Positions 7,670 through 17,017 of a DNA stretch of 64,000 nucleotides are shown here, one piece after another. Origin of the DNA: Mesorhizobium_K quangtriensis (GTDB taxonomy: Bacteria > Pseudomonadota > Alphaproteobacteria > Rhizobiales > Rhizobiaceae). The DNA is taken from positions 269,563 through 333,562 of the forward strand of contig NZ_JBEBMF010000005.1 in the NCBI RefSeq assembly GCF_040081925.1. The letters are read 5' to 3'. The stretch's first letter is position 1, and every line of letters begins with the position of its first letter. The notes beneath the pieces are model-generated. The model searched no databases. It was not told the DNA's origin and worked only from the letters and a program-made list of their open reading frames with translations. The translations under genes and the position numbers were made by a program.

Positions 7670-10093
7670 ATGAAGAAGGCGACCCTGGAAGTACGCGACC
7701 TTGTCGGCATAATGGATTTCGCGGCAGTCGAAAAACGTCTCGCCGCTTTGCCCGGCGTTGCTAGCGTCGCCATGAATGCTGGCTCGACCAGCGCCACCGT
7801 CGAATTCGACGAGGCGCTGACGAATCCCCAGACTCTGGCGCGCGAGATCGAAACCTGCGGCTTTCATTGCCGGGGCGAGACCGTGCCACGGCACCTCTGC
7901 GTGCCGGGCGGCACAACCGTCCCGCCGGGGCATGCCCCGGCGCCTTCGGAACATATGCATAGACACGGGGAGCACAACGCCGCTGCCGATGCGGCGCCAA
8001 GCAAGCAAGAAGGAATGGCCGCAGCCAAGGTGCCGCATGACGCCATGGCCCATGAGATGGGACACGGCGGCGGGATGGACATGCAGGACATGGTCCGCGA
8101 CATGCGTAATCGCTTCCTCGTCAGCCTGGTGTTCACGCTGCCCATCTTTGCCATGGAGCCAATGGGCATGGGGGAGCCATGGCTCCTCCCTCCTTTCGGG
8201 CTCAGCGAAAACGTCGCGATGTTCTTCCTTGCGAGCGCCGCGATCCTCTATCCGGTCTGGCCGTTCGTCGTCGCCGCCTGGCGCGCCCTGAGAAACGGCG
8301 TGCTTAACATGGCGGTGCTGGTGGTGCTGAGCGTCGGCACCGGCTACCTCTTCAGTATCGGCGCGACATTCTTCTTCGAAGGCGAGCAGTTCTATGAAGC
8401 CGCGAGCGTGCTGCTCGTCTTCATCCTGCTCGGCCATTGGCTGGAGATGCGCGCGCGGGCTGGCGCGTCCGCCGCCATCCGGGCGCTGCTCAACCTCGCA
8501 CCGCCCAAGGCCAACGTCTTCCGCGATGGCAAGGAAGTCGAAGTCGCGACCGCCGACGTCGTGCTCGGCGACATCGTCGTCCTGCGGCCAGGCAACAAGC
8601 TTCCTGTCGACGGCGAAGTGACCGAGGGCGAGTCGACCATCGACGAATCGATGCTCACCGGCGAATCCATGCCAGTCACCAAGAAAGTCGGCGATGCCGT
8701 CATCGGCGCCACAATCAACAAGAGCGGCACGTTGCGCTATCGCTCGACAAAAGTGGGCGCGGACACGGCCTTGGCCCAGATCGTCAAGCTGGTCCAGGAA
8801 GCGCAGAATTCCAAGGCGCCGGCGCAACTGCTTGCCGACCGCGCCTCGCAATGGCTGGTGCTGGCTGCGATCGTCATTGGCCTCGTGACCTTTGCCGTCT
8901 GGTTCTGGTGGATTGGCGAGCCGCTGCTCTTTGCGATGACCCTGACCATCACGGTTTTCGTCATCGCCTGTCCCGATGCTTTGGGCCTCGCCACGCCGAT
9001 GGCGGTGATGGTCGGTACCGGTCTCGGAGCAGCCAACGGTATCCTGTTCAAGAATGCGTCCGCTCTCGAGGACGCGACAAAACTGAATGTGATCGTCTTC
9101 GACAAGACCGGCACGCTGACCATGGGTCAGCCCAAGGTCGTCGAAACCGTTGCCGCGCCCAATGTTTCGTCCGACGAGGTTTTGCAAATCGCGGCTGCGG
9201 TGGATCAGGGATCGGATCACCCGCTGGCCGTCGCCATCGTCGAGCGGGCCAAGGACCTGAAGCTTCCCAAGGTTTCGGGCTTTCTGAACATCGAAGGCAA
9301 GGGCGCCAGCGCCGCTATCGGTGGAGATCAGGTGTTCCTCGGCAACCGGCGTCTCATGGACGAGCAGAAGATCGACCTCTTGGCGCTCGGCGAGAAGGCT
9401 GAAGCGCTCAAGGGCGAAGGCCGCACCGTCATTCATGTGGCACGATCGGGAAAACTTCTTGGACTGATCGCCATCGCCGATGCGCCGCGCCCGACCGCCA
9501 TCGCGACCATCAAGAAGCTCCACGAGCAGGGCGTCCGCGTCGCCATGCTCACCGGCGACAATGCCGGCACCGCCAAGCGTATCGCCGGCATTCTCGGCAT
9601 CGACATCGTCTTGGCCGATGTTCTGCCCGGCCAGAAAGCTGAAAAGATCAAGGAGTTGCAGGGACAGGGCCTCAAGGTCGGCATGGTCGGCGACGGTGTC
9701 AACGACGCGCCAGCCCTGACGCAGGCCGATGTCGGCTTCGCGATCGGTGCAGGCACCGACGTAGCGATCGAAAGCGCCGATATCGTGCTGATGAAGAGCG
9801 ATCCCTATGACGTCGTCGGGGCGATGACCTTGTCACGGGCCACCCTTCGCAAGATGCATCAGAACCTGTGGTGGGCGGTCGGCTATAATGTCATCGCCTT
9901 CCCGCTCGCGGCCGGCGTGTTATATCCCTTCCTTTTAAGCCCCGAGATCGCCGCGCTGGCAATGTCGGGCAGCTCGGCGCTGGTCGCCGTTAATGCGCTT
10001 CTGCTCAAGCGAACCAGGCTCGAAGGCATCCGGCCGGCCGCATCGGCTGCCGCAAGCGCCGCTCATGAGCAGCCGACCGGCGCCCCGGCATGA
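7670..10093 (+). CDS. Copper-type P1B ATPase with a CPD membrane motif
   Basis: 807 residues. Residues 1-68 are an HMA-like fold that lacks the usual CxxC and keeps only a terminal Cys (GFHC). Residues about 80-145 are a His/Met-rich linker (HMHRHGEHN, MAHEMGHGGGMDMQDM), as in CopB-type pumps. The core is complete: TGES actuator loop, D478 in DKTGT, the HP motif (SDHP), GDGVNDAPA hinge. The transmembrane metal motif is C434-P-D436 instead of CPC or CPH. The enzyme should export copper or a related metal across the inner membrane at the cost of ATP. It follows the multicopper oxidase and overlaps the MFS gene (ATGA). Which metal it moves is uncertain because of the variant motif. Confidence 0.92.
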   Translation: MKKATLEVRDLVGIMDFAAVEKRLAALPGVASVAMNAGSTSATVEFDEALTNPQTLAREIETCGFHCRGETVPRHLCVPGGTTVPPGHAPAPSEHMHRHGEHNAAADAAPSKQEGMAAAKVPHDAMAHEMGHGGGMDMQDMVRDMRNRFLVSLVFTLPIFAMEPMGMGEPWLLPPFGLSENVAMFFLASAAILYPVWPFVVAAWRALRNGVLNMAVLVVLSVGTGYLFSIGATFFFEGEQFYEAASVLLVFILLGHWLEMRARAGASAAIRALLNLAPPKANVFRDGKEVEVATADVVLGDIVVLRPGNKLPVDGEVTEGESTIDESMLTGESMPVTKKVGDAVIGATINKSGTLRYRSTKVGADTALAQIVKLVQEAQNSKAPAQLLADRASQWLVLAAIVIGLVTFAVWFWWIGEPLLFAMTLTITVFVIACPDALGLATPMAVMVGTGLGAANGILFKNASALEDATKLNVIVFDKTGTLTMGQPKVVETVAAPNVSSDEVLQIAAAVDQGSDHPLAVAIVERAKDLKLPKVSGFLNIEGKGASAAIGGDQVFLGNRRLMDEQKIDLLALGEKAEALKGEGRTVIHVARSGKLLGLIAIADAPRPTAIATIKKLHEQGVRVAMLTGDNAGTAKRIAGILGIDIVLADVLPGQKAEKIKELQGQGLKVGMVGDGVNDAPALTQADVGFAIGAGTDVAIESADIVLMKSDPYDVVGAMTLSRATLRKMHQNLWWAVGYNVIAFPLAAGVLYPFLLSPEIAALAMSGSSALVAVNALLLKRTRLEGIRPAASAAASAAHEQPTGAPA

Positions 10094-11361
10094 GCGGGAC
10101 CGCAAAACCTCCCGTGCCTTTGTCGTCGAGGGTTCTGGGCGCACTTCTGGCTTCGTCCTTCATCGTCGCGCTCGGCTATGGGATCGTCCTGCCGGTCCTG
10201 CCGACAATGGTCGAACGGCTCGCAGGCTCCGCAGATCCGACATTCGCTGCACGGCACATTGGCTTTCTGACTGCTGCCTATGTCGCCGCTCCGCTGGCTG
10301 TCGCGTTCCTCTGGGGACGGGTGTCGGATTTGATCGGGCGTCGACCCGTCCTTGTCGTTGGCCTGATCGGCTTCGCCGTCACCTTGGCGGCTTCGGCGCT
10401 CGCGCCGAACTTGCTGCTTCTTTATGTCGGACGAATCCTGAACGGCGGCTTCGCCGCCGCCGTAGTTCCCACAGCCCTTGCGTTCATTGCCGACACGGAA
10501 GGTGACGATGACCGGCGGGCCAGAACCTTTGGTTGGGTCAGCATGGCATCGATTGCAGGCTTCCTGCTCGGTCCCATGCTCGGTGGCCTCGCTGCCGGAT
10601 GGGCTTTTGACTCGGGTAAGGCGGTGCCCCTCTTGCAGGCCGCCCCTTTTCTTCTTGCATCGGGCCTCGCCTTGGCCGCGGCCGGCGGCGTGAGGTTGAT
10701 CCTGCCTGGAGGCCGAGTGACCGGCCAGCCGGTAGACACGAAGAACCGCAAAACGTCGACTTTCGTGCCCGGGGAGATACGGCTGCTCGCCCTTGCCTCT
10801 GTAGCCGCGGCGGGACTTGGCGCATTCGAGGTCGGGCTCACGCTACGCAACGATGAGCTCGCAATGAGTCCCGCCGAACTGGGCTTTACGTTCGCGACCT
10901 GCAGCGTGGTGATGTTTGCGGTGCAGGGGCTTGTCTTTTCGCCACTCGTCAAGCCGGCGGCGACAAAGGTGCTCGTTGCACCCGCCTTCCTGGTGATGGC
11001 GATCGGTCTGGCGGTAATTCCATCAATCACCGCCTTCAGCGAGATGCTGTTCGCTGTGTCCGTCGTCGCGGCCTCCGCCGGGGTGATCAGTCCGCTGCTC
11101 GCCTTCTGGGTGTCGCGGATCACCGCGCGAAGTCAGGGCGTCGAACTCGGCATTCAGGCGGCAGCAGTGAGCCTTGGGCTGTCGGTGGGCTCCGCGGGCG
11201 CTGGTCTGCTGTTCGGCTTCAACGGCCTGCAAGGGGCAGGCTTCCTTACCGCAGCCCTGGTGATGGCACTCGCTGCGACGGCAAGCCTGAAGCTGCCGCG
11301 TCTAATTGCCCCTGCAACGGCTGATCCTCGTACCGTTCCCGCCGGGAGGATCCCGGAATGA
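10090..11361 (+). CDS. Major facilitator superfamily (MFS) transporter
   Basis: 423 residues with twelve hydrophobic segments. The loop between helices 2 and 3 is WGRVSDLIGRRPVLVVG, the classic MFS motif A of drug/H+ antiporters, and RILNGGFAAAVVPTALAFIAD matches the helix 4-5 region. It is probably an inner-membrane efflux pump. The start overlaps the ATPase stop (ATGA), so it is read with the copper genes; it lies 28 bases before the RNase gene. The substrate cannot be deduced from sequence. Confidence 0.85.
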   Translation: MSGTAKPPVPLSSRVLGALLASSFIVALGYGIVLPVLPTMVERLAGSADPTFAARHIGFLTAAYVAAPLAVAFLWGRVSDLIGRRPVLVVGLIGFAVTLAASALAPNLLLLYVGRILNGGFAAAVVPTALAFIADTEGDDDRRARTFGWVSMASIAGFLLGPMLGGLAAGWAFDSGKAVPLLQAAPFLLASGLALAAAGGVRLILPGGRVTGQPVDTKNRKTSTFVPGEIRLLALASVAAAGLGAFEVGLTLRNDELAMSPAELGFTFATCSVVMFAVQGLVFSPLVKPAATKVLVAPAFLVMAIGLAVIPSITAFSEMLFAVSVVAASAGVISPLLAFWVSRITARSQGVELGIQAAAVSLGLSVGSAGAGLLFGFNGLQGAGFLTAALVMALAATASLKLPRLIAPATADPRTVPAGRIPE

Positions 11362-11389
11362 TCATTTTGCCAACTGTTCGGAGAGCCCC

Positions 11390-12769
11390 ATGAATTCCCC
11401 AGCTTCGCTTCAATTTCTCGGCGCCGCGGGAACCGTGACCGGATCGCGGTACCTGCTCGAAACGAATGGGCGCCGCGTCCTCATCGATTGCGGCCTCTTC
11501 CAGGGTTACAAGCAGCTGCGCGATCGCAATCGCGCGGCGTTCCCGGTGCCGCCTGAAACGATCGACACGGTGCTGCTGACACACGCGCATCTGGATCATT
11601 CCGGCTACATTCCCGCGCTCGTGCGCAATGGCTTTCGCGGCAAGGTGATATGCACTCCCGCCACCGCGGAACTGTGCTCGCTTTTGCTTCCGGACAGCGG
11701 CCACCTTCAGGAAGAGGAAGCACGATTTGCCAAGAAGCGGGGCTATTCCAAGCATGCCGACCCTCAGCCGCTTTACACTCTCGAAGATGCCAAGGCCTCA
11801 CTCGAACACATCGCGACCCAGGACTTCGACAAGGAATTTGAAGTCGGGCGCGGCATTCGCGCCCGCTTCCTTCACGCGGGGCATCTGCTTGGCGCCGCAC
11901 AGATCAGAGTCGACATCGCCGGAACGACTGTGCATTTCAGCGGCGACATCGGACGCGCGCAAGACCCGCTGATGCGGCCACCACTACCGCTGGCTGAGGC
12001 GGACATACTGGTTTGCGAGTCCACCTACGGCAACCGCAAACACCGACGGATCGACGCGGAAGCGGAGCTTGCCCCGGTGATCCGGCGTGTCGCCGGTCGA
12101 GGCGGCGTGATCGTCATTCCGGCTTTCGCAGTGGGCCGCGCACAGGGCATTATGCTGCAAATTGCACGGCTTCGACAGCGCGATGAGATTCCGGCCGTAC
12201 CCGTTTTCCTCAACAGCCCGATGGCAATCAACGCCACGGATATCTATCACCGCTTTCATGACGAGCACCACGTCAGCGTGGAAGAGTGCCGCGCAATGTA
12301 CTCGATCGCGACGCTGGTGCGATCGGTCGAGGAATCGAAGGCGCTGAACCTCAGGCGGGGGCCGATGATCATCGTTTCGGCAAGCGGCATGCTCACGGGC
12401 GGGCGCGTGCTGCACCATCTTCAAGCCTTCGGATCAGATGCACGCAATGCGATCCTGCTCTCCGGCTTCCAGGCTGGCGGCACGCGAGGTGCTGCCCTGG
12501 CGGCCGGCGCCGACCACCTGCGGATGTTTGGACAAGACGTGCCTATCCGCGCGGAAGTCGTTCAGCTAGAGAGCTTTTCCGGTCACGCGGATGCAGACGA
12601 GATTCTCGACTGGATGCGGAATGCCCGCCGCGCGCCGGCAATGACCTACCTCACGCATGGAGAACTGGATTCCGCCGATACGCTGCGCGGGCGCATCAAT
12701 CGCGAACTCAAATGGCAAGCGCGTGTCCCGGAACACCTCGAGCGGATCGATCTGGAGCAGCCGGCATGA
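11390..12769 (+). CDS. Metallo-beta-lactamase/beta-CASP ribonuclease (CPSF-like)
   Basis: 459 residues from ATG at 11390, with CGGAGAG upstream. The metal-binding motif THAHLDHSG, the downstream HAGHLLGAAQ and FSGDIGR motifs of the metallo-beta-lactamase core, and the beta-CASP features (CESTYGNR, SASGMLTGGRVLHHL, LLSGFQAGGTRGAAL, SFSGHADADEI) are all present. This is the CPSF73/RNase J-like family acting on RNA, either as endo- or 5'-exonuclease. The stop overlaps the start of the phosphorylase (ATGA). In this context the product may feed nucleotides to that phosphorylase, which is an inference. Confidence 0.93.
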   Translation: MNSPASLQFLGAAGTVTGSRYLLETNGRRVLIDCGLFQGYKQLRDRNRAAFPVPPETIDTVLLTHAHLDHSGYIPALVRNGFRGKVICTPATAELCSLLLPDSGHLQEEEARFAKKRGYSKHADPQPLYTLEDAKASLEHIATQDFDKEFEVGRGIRARFLHAGHLLGAAQIRVDIAGTTVHFSGDIGRAQDPLMRPPLPLAEADILVCESTYGNRKHRRIDAEAELAPVIRRVAGRGGVIVIPAFAVGRAQGIMLQIARLRQRDEIPAVPVFLNSPMAINATDIYHRFHDEHHVSVEECRAMYSIATLVRSVEESKALNLRRGPMIIVSASGMLTGGRVLHHLQAFGSDARNAILLSGFQAGGTRGAALAAGADHLRMFGQDVPIRAEVVQLESFSGHADADEILDWMRNARRAPAMTYLTHGELDSADTLRGRINRELKWQARVPEHLERIDLEQPA

Positions 12770-14277
12770 GTGACGCCCATAGCCGGCTACGCCTCGTCCG
12801 AGCCGGCATCGACACATACCAGCAACCGGTCGTCTATATGCATCGCGATTGCCACGTCTGCCGGTCCGAAGGCTTCATGGCGCTCACCCGGGTTCTGGCG
12901 CGTAGCGGCGATCGCGAACTGGTTGCCACACTCAACGTCGTTGTCGACAATCGCCTCGATCTGGACGTCGCTGCCTTGTCCGAAGCCGCCTGGGCATTGC
13001 TCCAGCCAAGCCCCGATGCATGGGCCCTCTTCAGTCACCCCGAACCGCCCGCGTCGGCGCCGGCTTTGCGGGCGAAGGTCTTCGGCCAGCGGCTCGGCGA
13101 GACGGATTTCCTCGCCATCATGCGCGACACCGTCAACAACCGTTTGTCAGACATCGAACTGACCGCGTTCGTCACGGCATGTGCCGGCGAGCGGCTCGAT
13201 AATGAGGAGACGATTGCACTGACGAAGGCAATGCTCGCGGTTGGAGAGCGTATCGATTGGGGCAGCGGCGCGGTGCTGGACAAACATTGTGTCGGCGGCC
13301 TTCCGGGGAATCGCACCACGCCCATCGTCGTTGCAATCGTTGCCGCCGCCGGCCACCGGATTCCAAAAACGTCCTCACGTGCCATCACATCTCCTGCCGG
13401 CACCGCCGACGCGATGGAGGTGATGGCGCCGGTAGCGCTCGATCTCGATGCCATGCGAAACGTGGTCGAGCGCGAAGGGGGTTGCATCGTCTGGGGCGGA
13501 AACGTCCGGCTCAGCCCAGCCGACGACATACTGATCCGCATCGAGCGTCCACTCGACTTCGACAGCGACGGACAACTCGTCGCTAGCGTGCTTTCGAAGA
13601 AGGCCGCCGCCGGCTCAACCCACGTGCTTATCGACATTCCCGTCGGGCCGACCGCCAAGGTGCGTTCCGTCGCGGCGGCAGCTTCTCTTGAAGCACGCCT
13701 GCGTGCGACGGCACAGGCGCTCGGACTTAACCTCTCTGTGCTGCGAACCGATGGAAGCCAACCTGTTGGCTACGGCATCGGTCCGGCTCTCGAGGCGCGA
13801 GACGTGCTGAGCGTGCTGCGCAATGACGTTGACGCCCCCCGGGATCTCCGAAGCCGTGCGCTCGACCTTGCCGCCGCCTTGCTCGATGCCGCACCCGGAG
13901 CCGTCCCCGGCAAAGGGCGGACCATTGCTCGCACTCTGCTCGACGGCGGCGGTGCGCTCACAAAGTTTCTCGCGATCTGCGAGGCGCAGGGCGGCTTTAC
14001 CGAGCCGGGCGCGGCCCCTCACGCCAAGCCGGTTCTCGCCAACCGAACCGGCCAGATCCAGGCAATCGACAACCGCCGGCTAGCAAAAGTCGCCAAGCTC
14101 GCCGGCGCTCCAGGCAGCGCCACCGCGGGAGTAGATTCCCGTCTTCGCATCGGCGACAGTGTCCAGTCGGGCCAATCGTTGTTCGAGGTCCACGCGCAGA
14201 CACGCGGGGAACTTGAATACGCATTGGCGTATGCCGCGGCTCATCCGGACATTTTTGGTGTCGGAGCCAGCGAATGA
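12766..14277 (+). CDS. Thymidine/AMP phosphorylase family protein
   Basis: 503 residues from ATG at 12766, overlapping the RNase stop. Residues about 90-500 match the long-form thymidine phosphorylase family that includes archaeal AMP phosphorylase: KHCVGGLPGNRTTPIVVAI, the phosphate/serine loop KTSSRAITSPAGTADAMEV, GCIVWGGNVRLSPADD and a C-terminal domain rich in PVLANRTGQI. The first 90 residues are the small N-terminal domain of the long form. The reaction is phosphorolysis of a nucleotide or nucleoside to base plus ribose 1-phosphate or ribose 1,5-bisphosphate. Neighbouring RNase and PRPP-synthetase-like genes favour nucleotide over deoxynucleoside substrates, but this is not provable here. 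Confidence 0.88.
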   Translation: MSDAHSRLRLVRAGIDTYQQPVVYMHRDCHVCRSEGFMALTRVLARSGDRELVATLNVVVDNRLDLDVAALSEAAWALLQPSPDAWALFSHPEPPASAPALRAKVFGQRLGETDFLAIMRDTVNNRLSDIELTAFVTACAGERLDNEETIALTKAMLAVGERIDWGSGAVLDKHCVGGLPGNRTTPIVVAIVAAAGHRIPKTSSRAITSPAGTADAMEVMAPVALDLDAMRNVVEREGGCIVWGGNVRLSPADDILIRIERPLDFDSDGQLVASVLSKKAAAGSTHVLIDIPVGPTAKVRSVAAAASLEARLRATAQALGLNLSVLRTDGSQPVGYGIGPALEARDVLSVLRNDVDAPRDLRSRALDLAAALLDAAPGAVPGKGRTIARTLLDGGGALTKFLAICEAQGGFTEPGAAPHAKPVLANRTGQIQAIDNRRLAKVAKLAGAPGSATAGVDSRLRIGDSVQSGQSLFEVHAQTRGELEYALAYAAAHPDIFGVGASE

Positions 14278-15185
14278 CCCGCGTGCTGCTTCCTTTCCCG
14301 CTGCAGCGCTCTTTGGCGGACGCAATGGCCTCTCTATTGGGCGCGCGAAATGGACGGCTCGACTGGCGTCATTTTCCCGATGGCGAATCCCTTGTCACAA
14401 TCGAGGAAGACCTGGACGGCATTGATGTCGCTCTCGTCGCCAGCTTGCGCAATCCCGACGAACTTGCACTTCCGCTACGGTTCGCCGCGGCCACAGCGCG
14501 CGAGTTCGGCGCCCGCTCCGTGGGACTGATCGCGCCCTATCTGGCTTACATGCGCCAGGATAAGCGGTTCAATGGCGGCGAAGCCGTCAGCGCGCCATTG
14601 TTCGCGCGATTCCTCGAAGAGAGTTTCGATTGGCTAGTGACAGCGGATCCGCATCTGCACAGGAATCCAGAACTTTCCGGGCTGTACTGCATCCCGGTGC
14701 GTCGAGTGGCTACAGCTCCGCTTGTCGCCGACTGGATCCGAGACAATGTCGCCAACGCAATCCTTGTCGGTCCGGACAGCGAAAGCGGCCAATGGGTATC
14801 AGACATCGCGAACCGCGCCGGGGTTCCGTATCAGGTCTTGACGAAAACCCGCCGAGGCGACCGTGACGTCGAGGTGAGCCTTCCTTCGATCGATGCGGCT
14901 CGCGGGCGAACCCCCGTCATTATTGACGACATCGCCTCGTCCGGGCGGACTGCAATCGAGACCCTTGGTCACCTGAGGCGGTTGGGCCTTCCTCCGGCCG
15001 TATGCGTCGTCATCCACCCCATATTCGCCCAGGACGCCTACGAGCAACTGCTCGCGGCCGGGCCTGCCCGGGTCGTAAGCACGGACTCAATTCCCCATCC
15101 ATCAAACGCGATTTCCGTAGCCGGACTTCTGGCCCAGGCCAGCATCGAAATGTTCGAGGACGCTTCGCCGAAGGAAAGATTGTGA
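14274..15185 (+). CDS. Ribose-phosphate pyrophosphokinase (PRPP synthetase) homologue
   Basis: 303 residues, close to the usual 310. It shows the Prs-like HFPDGESLVTIEEDLDG region, the PYLAYMRQDKRFNGGEAVSA catalytic flap, VTADPHLHR, the GPDSESGQWV loop and the PRPP-binding VIIDDIASSGRTAIETL loop. Canonical enzymes make PRPP from ribose 5-phosphate and ATP. Because it is coupled (ATGA) to a nucleotide phosphorylase rather than to a housekeeping prs context, it may act on the phosphorylase product, including in reverse. That is inference. A short GTG frame overlaps its stop (15182) but has no support. Confidence 0.88.
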   Translation: MTRVLLPFPLQRSLADAMASLLGARNGRLDWRHFPDGESLVTIEEDLDGIDVALVASLRNPDELALPLRFAAATAREFGARSVGLIAPYLAYMRQDKRFNGGEAVSAPLFARFLEESFDWLVTADPHLHRNPELSGLYCIPVRRVATAPLVADWIRDNVANAILVGPDSESGQWVSDIANRAGVPYQVLTKTRRGDRDVEVSLPSIDAARGRTPVIIDDIASSGRTAIETLGHLRRLGLPPAVCVVIHPIFAQDAYEQLLAAGPARVVSTDSIPHPSNAISVAGLLAQASIEMFEDASPKERL

Positions 15186-15432
15186 CCACCATTGTCGCGG
15201 ATCCGCACGTCCAGATGTATCGACGTAGTCAGGTCGCGATGCTCATCGCGCTCTGGGGGCAGTGGCGCTCCATGATCACAACGTGCGAGGATACGCCTGT
15301 ATTATCTCGTGGCCCCACATGCGGAGAATGAGATGGCGAATACAACTGACGCGAGGGCGAGCCATGACCAAAGCCGGGTTTTGATCGTGGGAATTGTCAG
15401 ACCGGGCGTTCGTCTGGGTCAACAGTAATCAC

Positions 15433-16782
15433 ATGGACGCTACGCCAGACAGAACGTCAGAATACCGGGCTGACAGCCTTTCGCTGAATGGCGCTGTCGC
15501 TATGGGGACCGGCGTGATGATCGGCGCGGGAATCTTCGCGCTGACTGGCCAGATCGCCGAGCTCGCCGGGCCGCTGTTTCCGCTCGCCTTCATCGCGGGG
15601 GCCGTTATCACGAGTTTCAGCGCCTATGGCTATGTCCGCATGTCCAACGCTTGGCCGTCCTCAGGCGGGATCGCCATGATCCTGCAGAAGTGCTACGGGC
15701 CGGGAGCGGTCGCCGCCGGCGCGGCGCTGCTGATGGCGCTCAGCATGGTCATCGCCGAAAGCCTCGTGGCGCGCACATTCGCGACCTACGTGCTGCGGCC
15801 TTTCGAGATAACGGGCGGGCCGCTCGTACCGATCCTCGCCGTCGCGGTGATTCTGTTCGCGTTTCTCGTCAACATTGCAGGCAACCGGTCTGTGGGGCTG
15901 TTCTCGCTGGTCATGGCCACGCTCAAGATCGGCGGCATCGCGTCGTTCGGGATTGCGGCCCTGTGGGCGAGCGGCTTTTCATTCGCCACTCCCTCGGAAA
16001 GCGGGCGGGATTTCACCGCGATGGGCTTCATGGCGTCGGTGGCGCTGGCCATACTCGCCTTCAAGGGCTTCACCACGATTACCAACAGCGGCGCCGAAAT
16101 CACCGAGCCGAACCGCAACGTGGGCCGAGCGATCATAATCTCGATCGCGTTGTGCGTCGGTGTCTATCTCCTTGTTGCCTTCGGCGTCGGATCGAGCCTC
16201 ACCATCGACCGGATTATCGCCGCGCGCGACTACTCGCTGGCCGAGGCCGCAGAGCCCGCGCTTGGCCGAGCGGGGTTTCTCTTGACCGTGCTTCTCGCGG
16301 CGGTAGCCACCGCTTCGGGGGTGCTGGCAAGTGTCTTCGCCGTGTCGCGGATGTTGGCGATGCTGACCGACATGAAGATGATCCCGCACAGCCATTTCGG
16401 CATGTCCGGTCCGATCCAGCGCCACACGCTGATCTACACCGTCGTCATTGCCTCGACGCTTGCAGTGTTCTTCGACCTCGGCCGCATCGCGTCGTTGGGA
16501 GCGTTCTTCTATCTGTTCATGGACATGATCATCCAGTGGGGCGTGTTCCGTTTCCGTCGGCAAGAGATCGGCGCGGCGGGCGCTGTCCTGCTCGCAGCGA
16601 TCGCCTTCGACGCCGTGGTGCTCGCAGCCTTCACTGCGATGAAGCTGCAAAGCGATCCCGCCATCGTCCTCTACGCCGCGTTCGCGATCGGCGCAGTGTT
16701 TGGCTTCCAGCGGGTCTACCTCGGTCGATGGACCGAAGCTGGTGAAACTGGCCATGCGGCGCACGAGAACGGCGAGAGATGA
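15433..16782 (+). CDS. APC-family amino acid/polyamine permease
   Basis: About 449 residues from ATG at 15433; a TTG start 39 bases earlier (15394) is also possible. Twelve hydrophobic segments begin with SLSLNGAVAMGTGVMIGAGI, where the unwound GAGIF loop of helix 1 is the substrate site in APC transporters. KGFTTITNSGAEITEPNRN is the conserved loop after helix 6. It should import or exchange an amino acid or amine with proton or substrate antiport. It stands alone, 250 bases after the PRPP-synthetase homologue. The substrate is unknown. Confidence 0.88.
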   Translation: MDATPDRTSEYRADSLSLNGAVAMGTGVMIGAGIFALTGQIAELAGPLFPLAFIAGAVITSFSAYGYVRMSNAWPSSGGIAMILQKCYGPGAVAAGAALLMALSMVIAESLVARTFATYVLRPFEITGGPLVPILAVAVILFAFLVNIAGNRSVGLFSLVMATLKIGGIASFGIAALWASGFSFATPSESGRDFTAMGFMASVALAILAFKGFTTITNSGAEITEPNRNVGRAIIISIALCVGVYLLVAFGVGSSLTIDRIIAARDYSLAEAAEPALGRAGFLLTVLLAAVATASGVLASVFAVSRMLAMLTDMKMIPHSHFGMSGPIQRHTLIYTVVIASTLAVFFDLGRIASLGAFFYLFMDMIIQWGVFRFRRQEIGAAGAVLLAAIAFDAVVLAAFTAMKLQSDPAIVLYAAFAIGAVFGFQRVYLGRWTEAGETGHAAHENGER

Positions 16783-17017
16783 CCTCTCACTCTGCAGGTT
16801 CACCATGGACGACCCGGCCGACCGCAGCGGGCGGGAACTCTGTCCGGCGCAGGCAATAGATTGGCTGCGCCTGCGCAAGCTCGGCACCGCTCCCCCATTC
16901 TGATGGCCACAGTCGGATATGTCCAGTCGGCCTTGCCCTAGATTGGGTCGTGCTGCACCCAAGCGATAGGGTCAAGGACGGTTGACCGTGGCCGAGCGCG
17001 ATGGCAACGGGTTGCAT

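Noticed and set aside
15182..15331. Short GTG frame overlapping the PRPP-synthetase stop
   Set aside because: 50 codons without signal, domain or ribosome site; the overlap alone is not enough.
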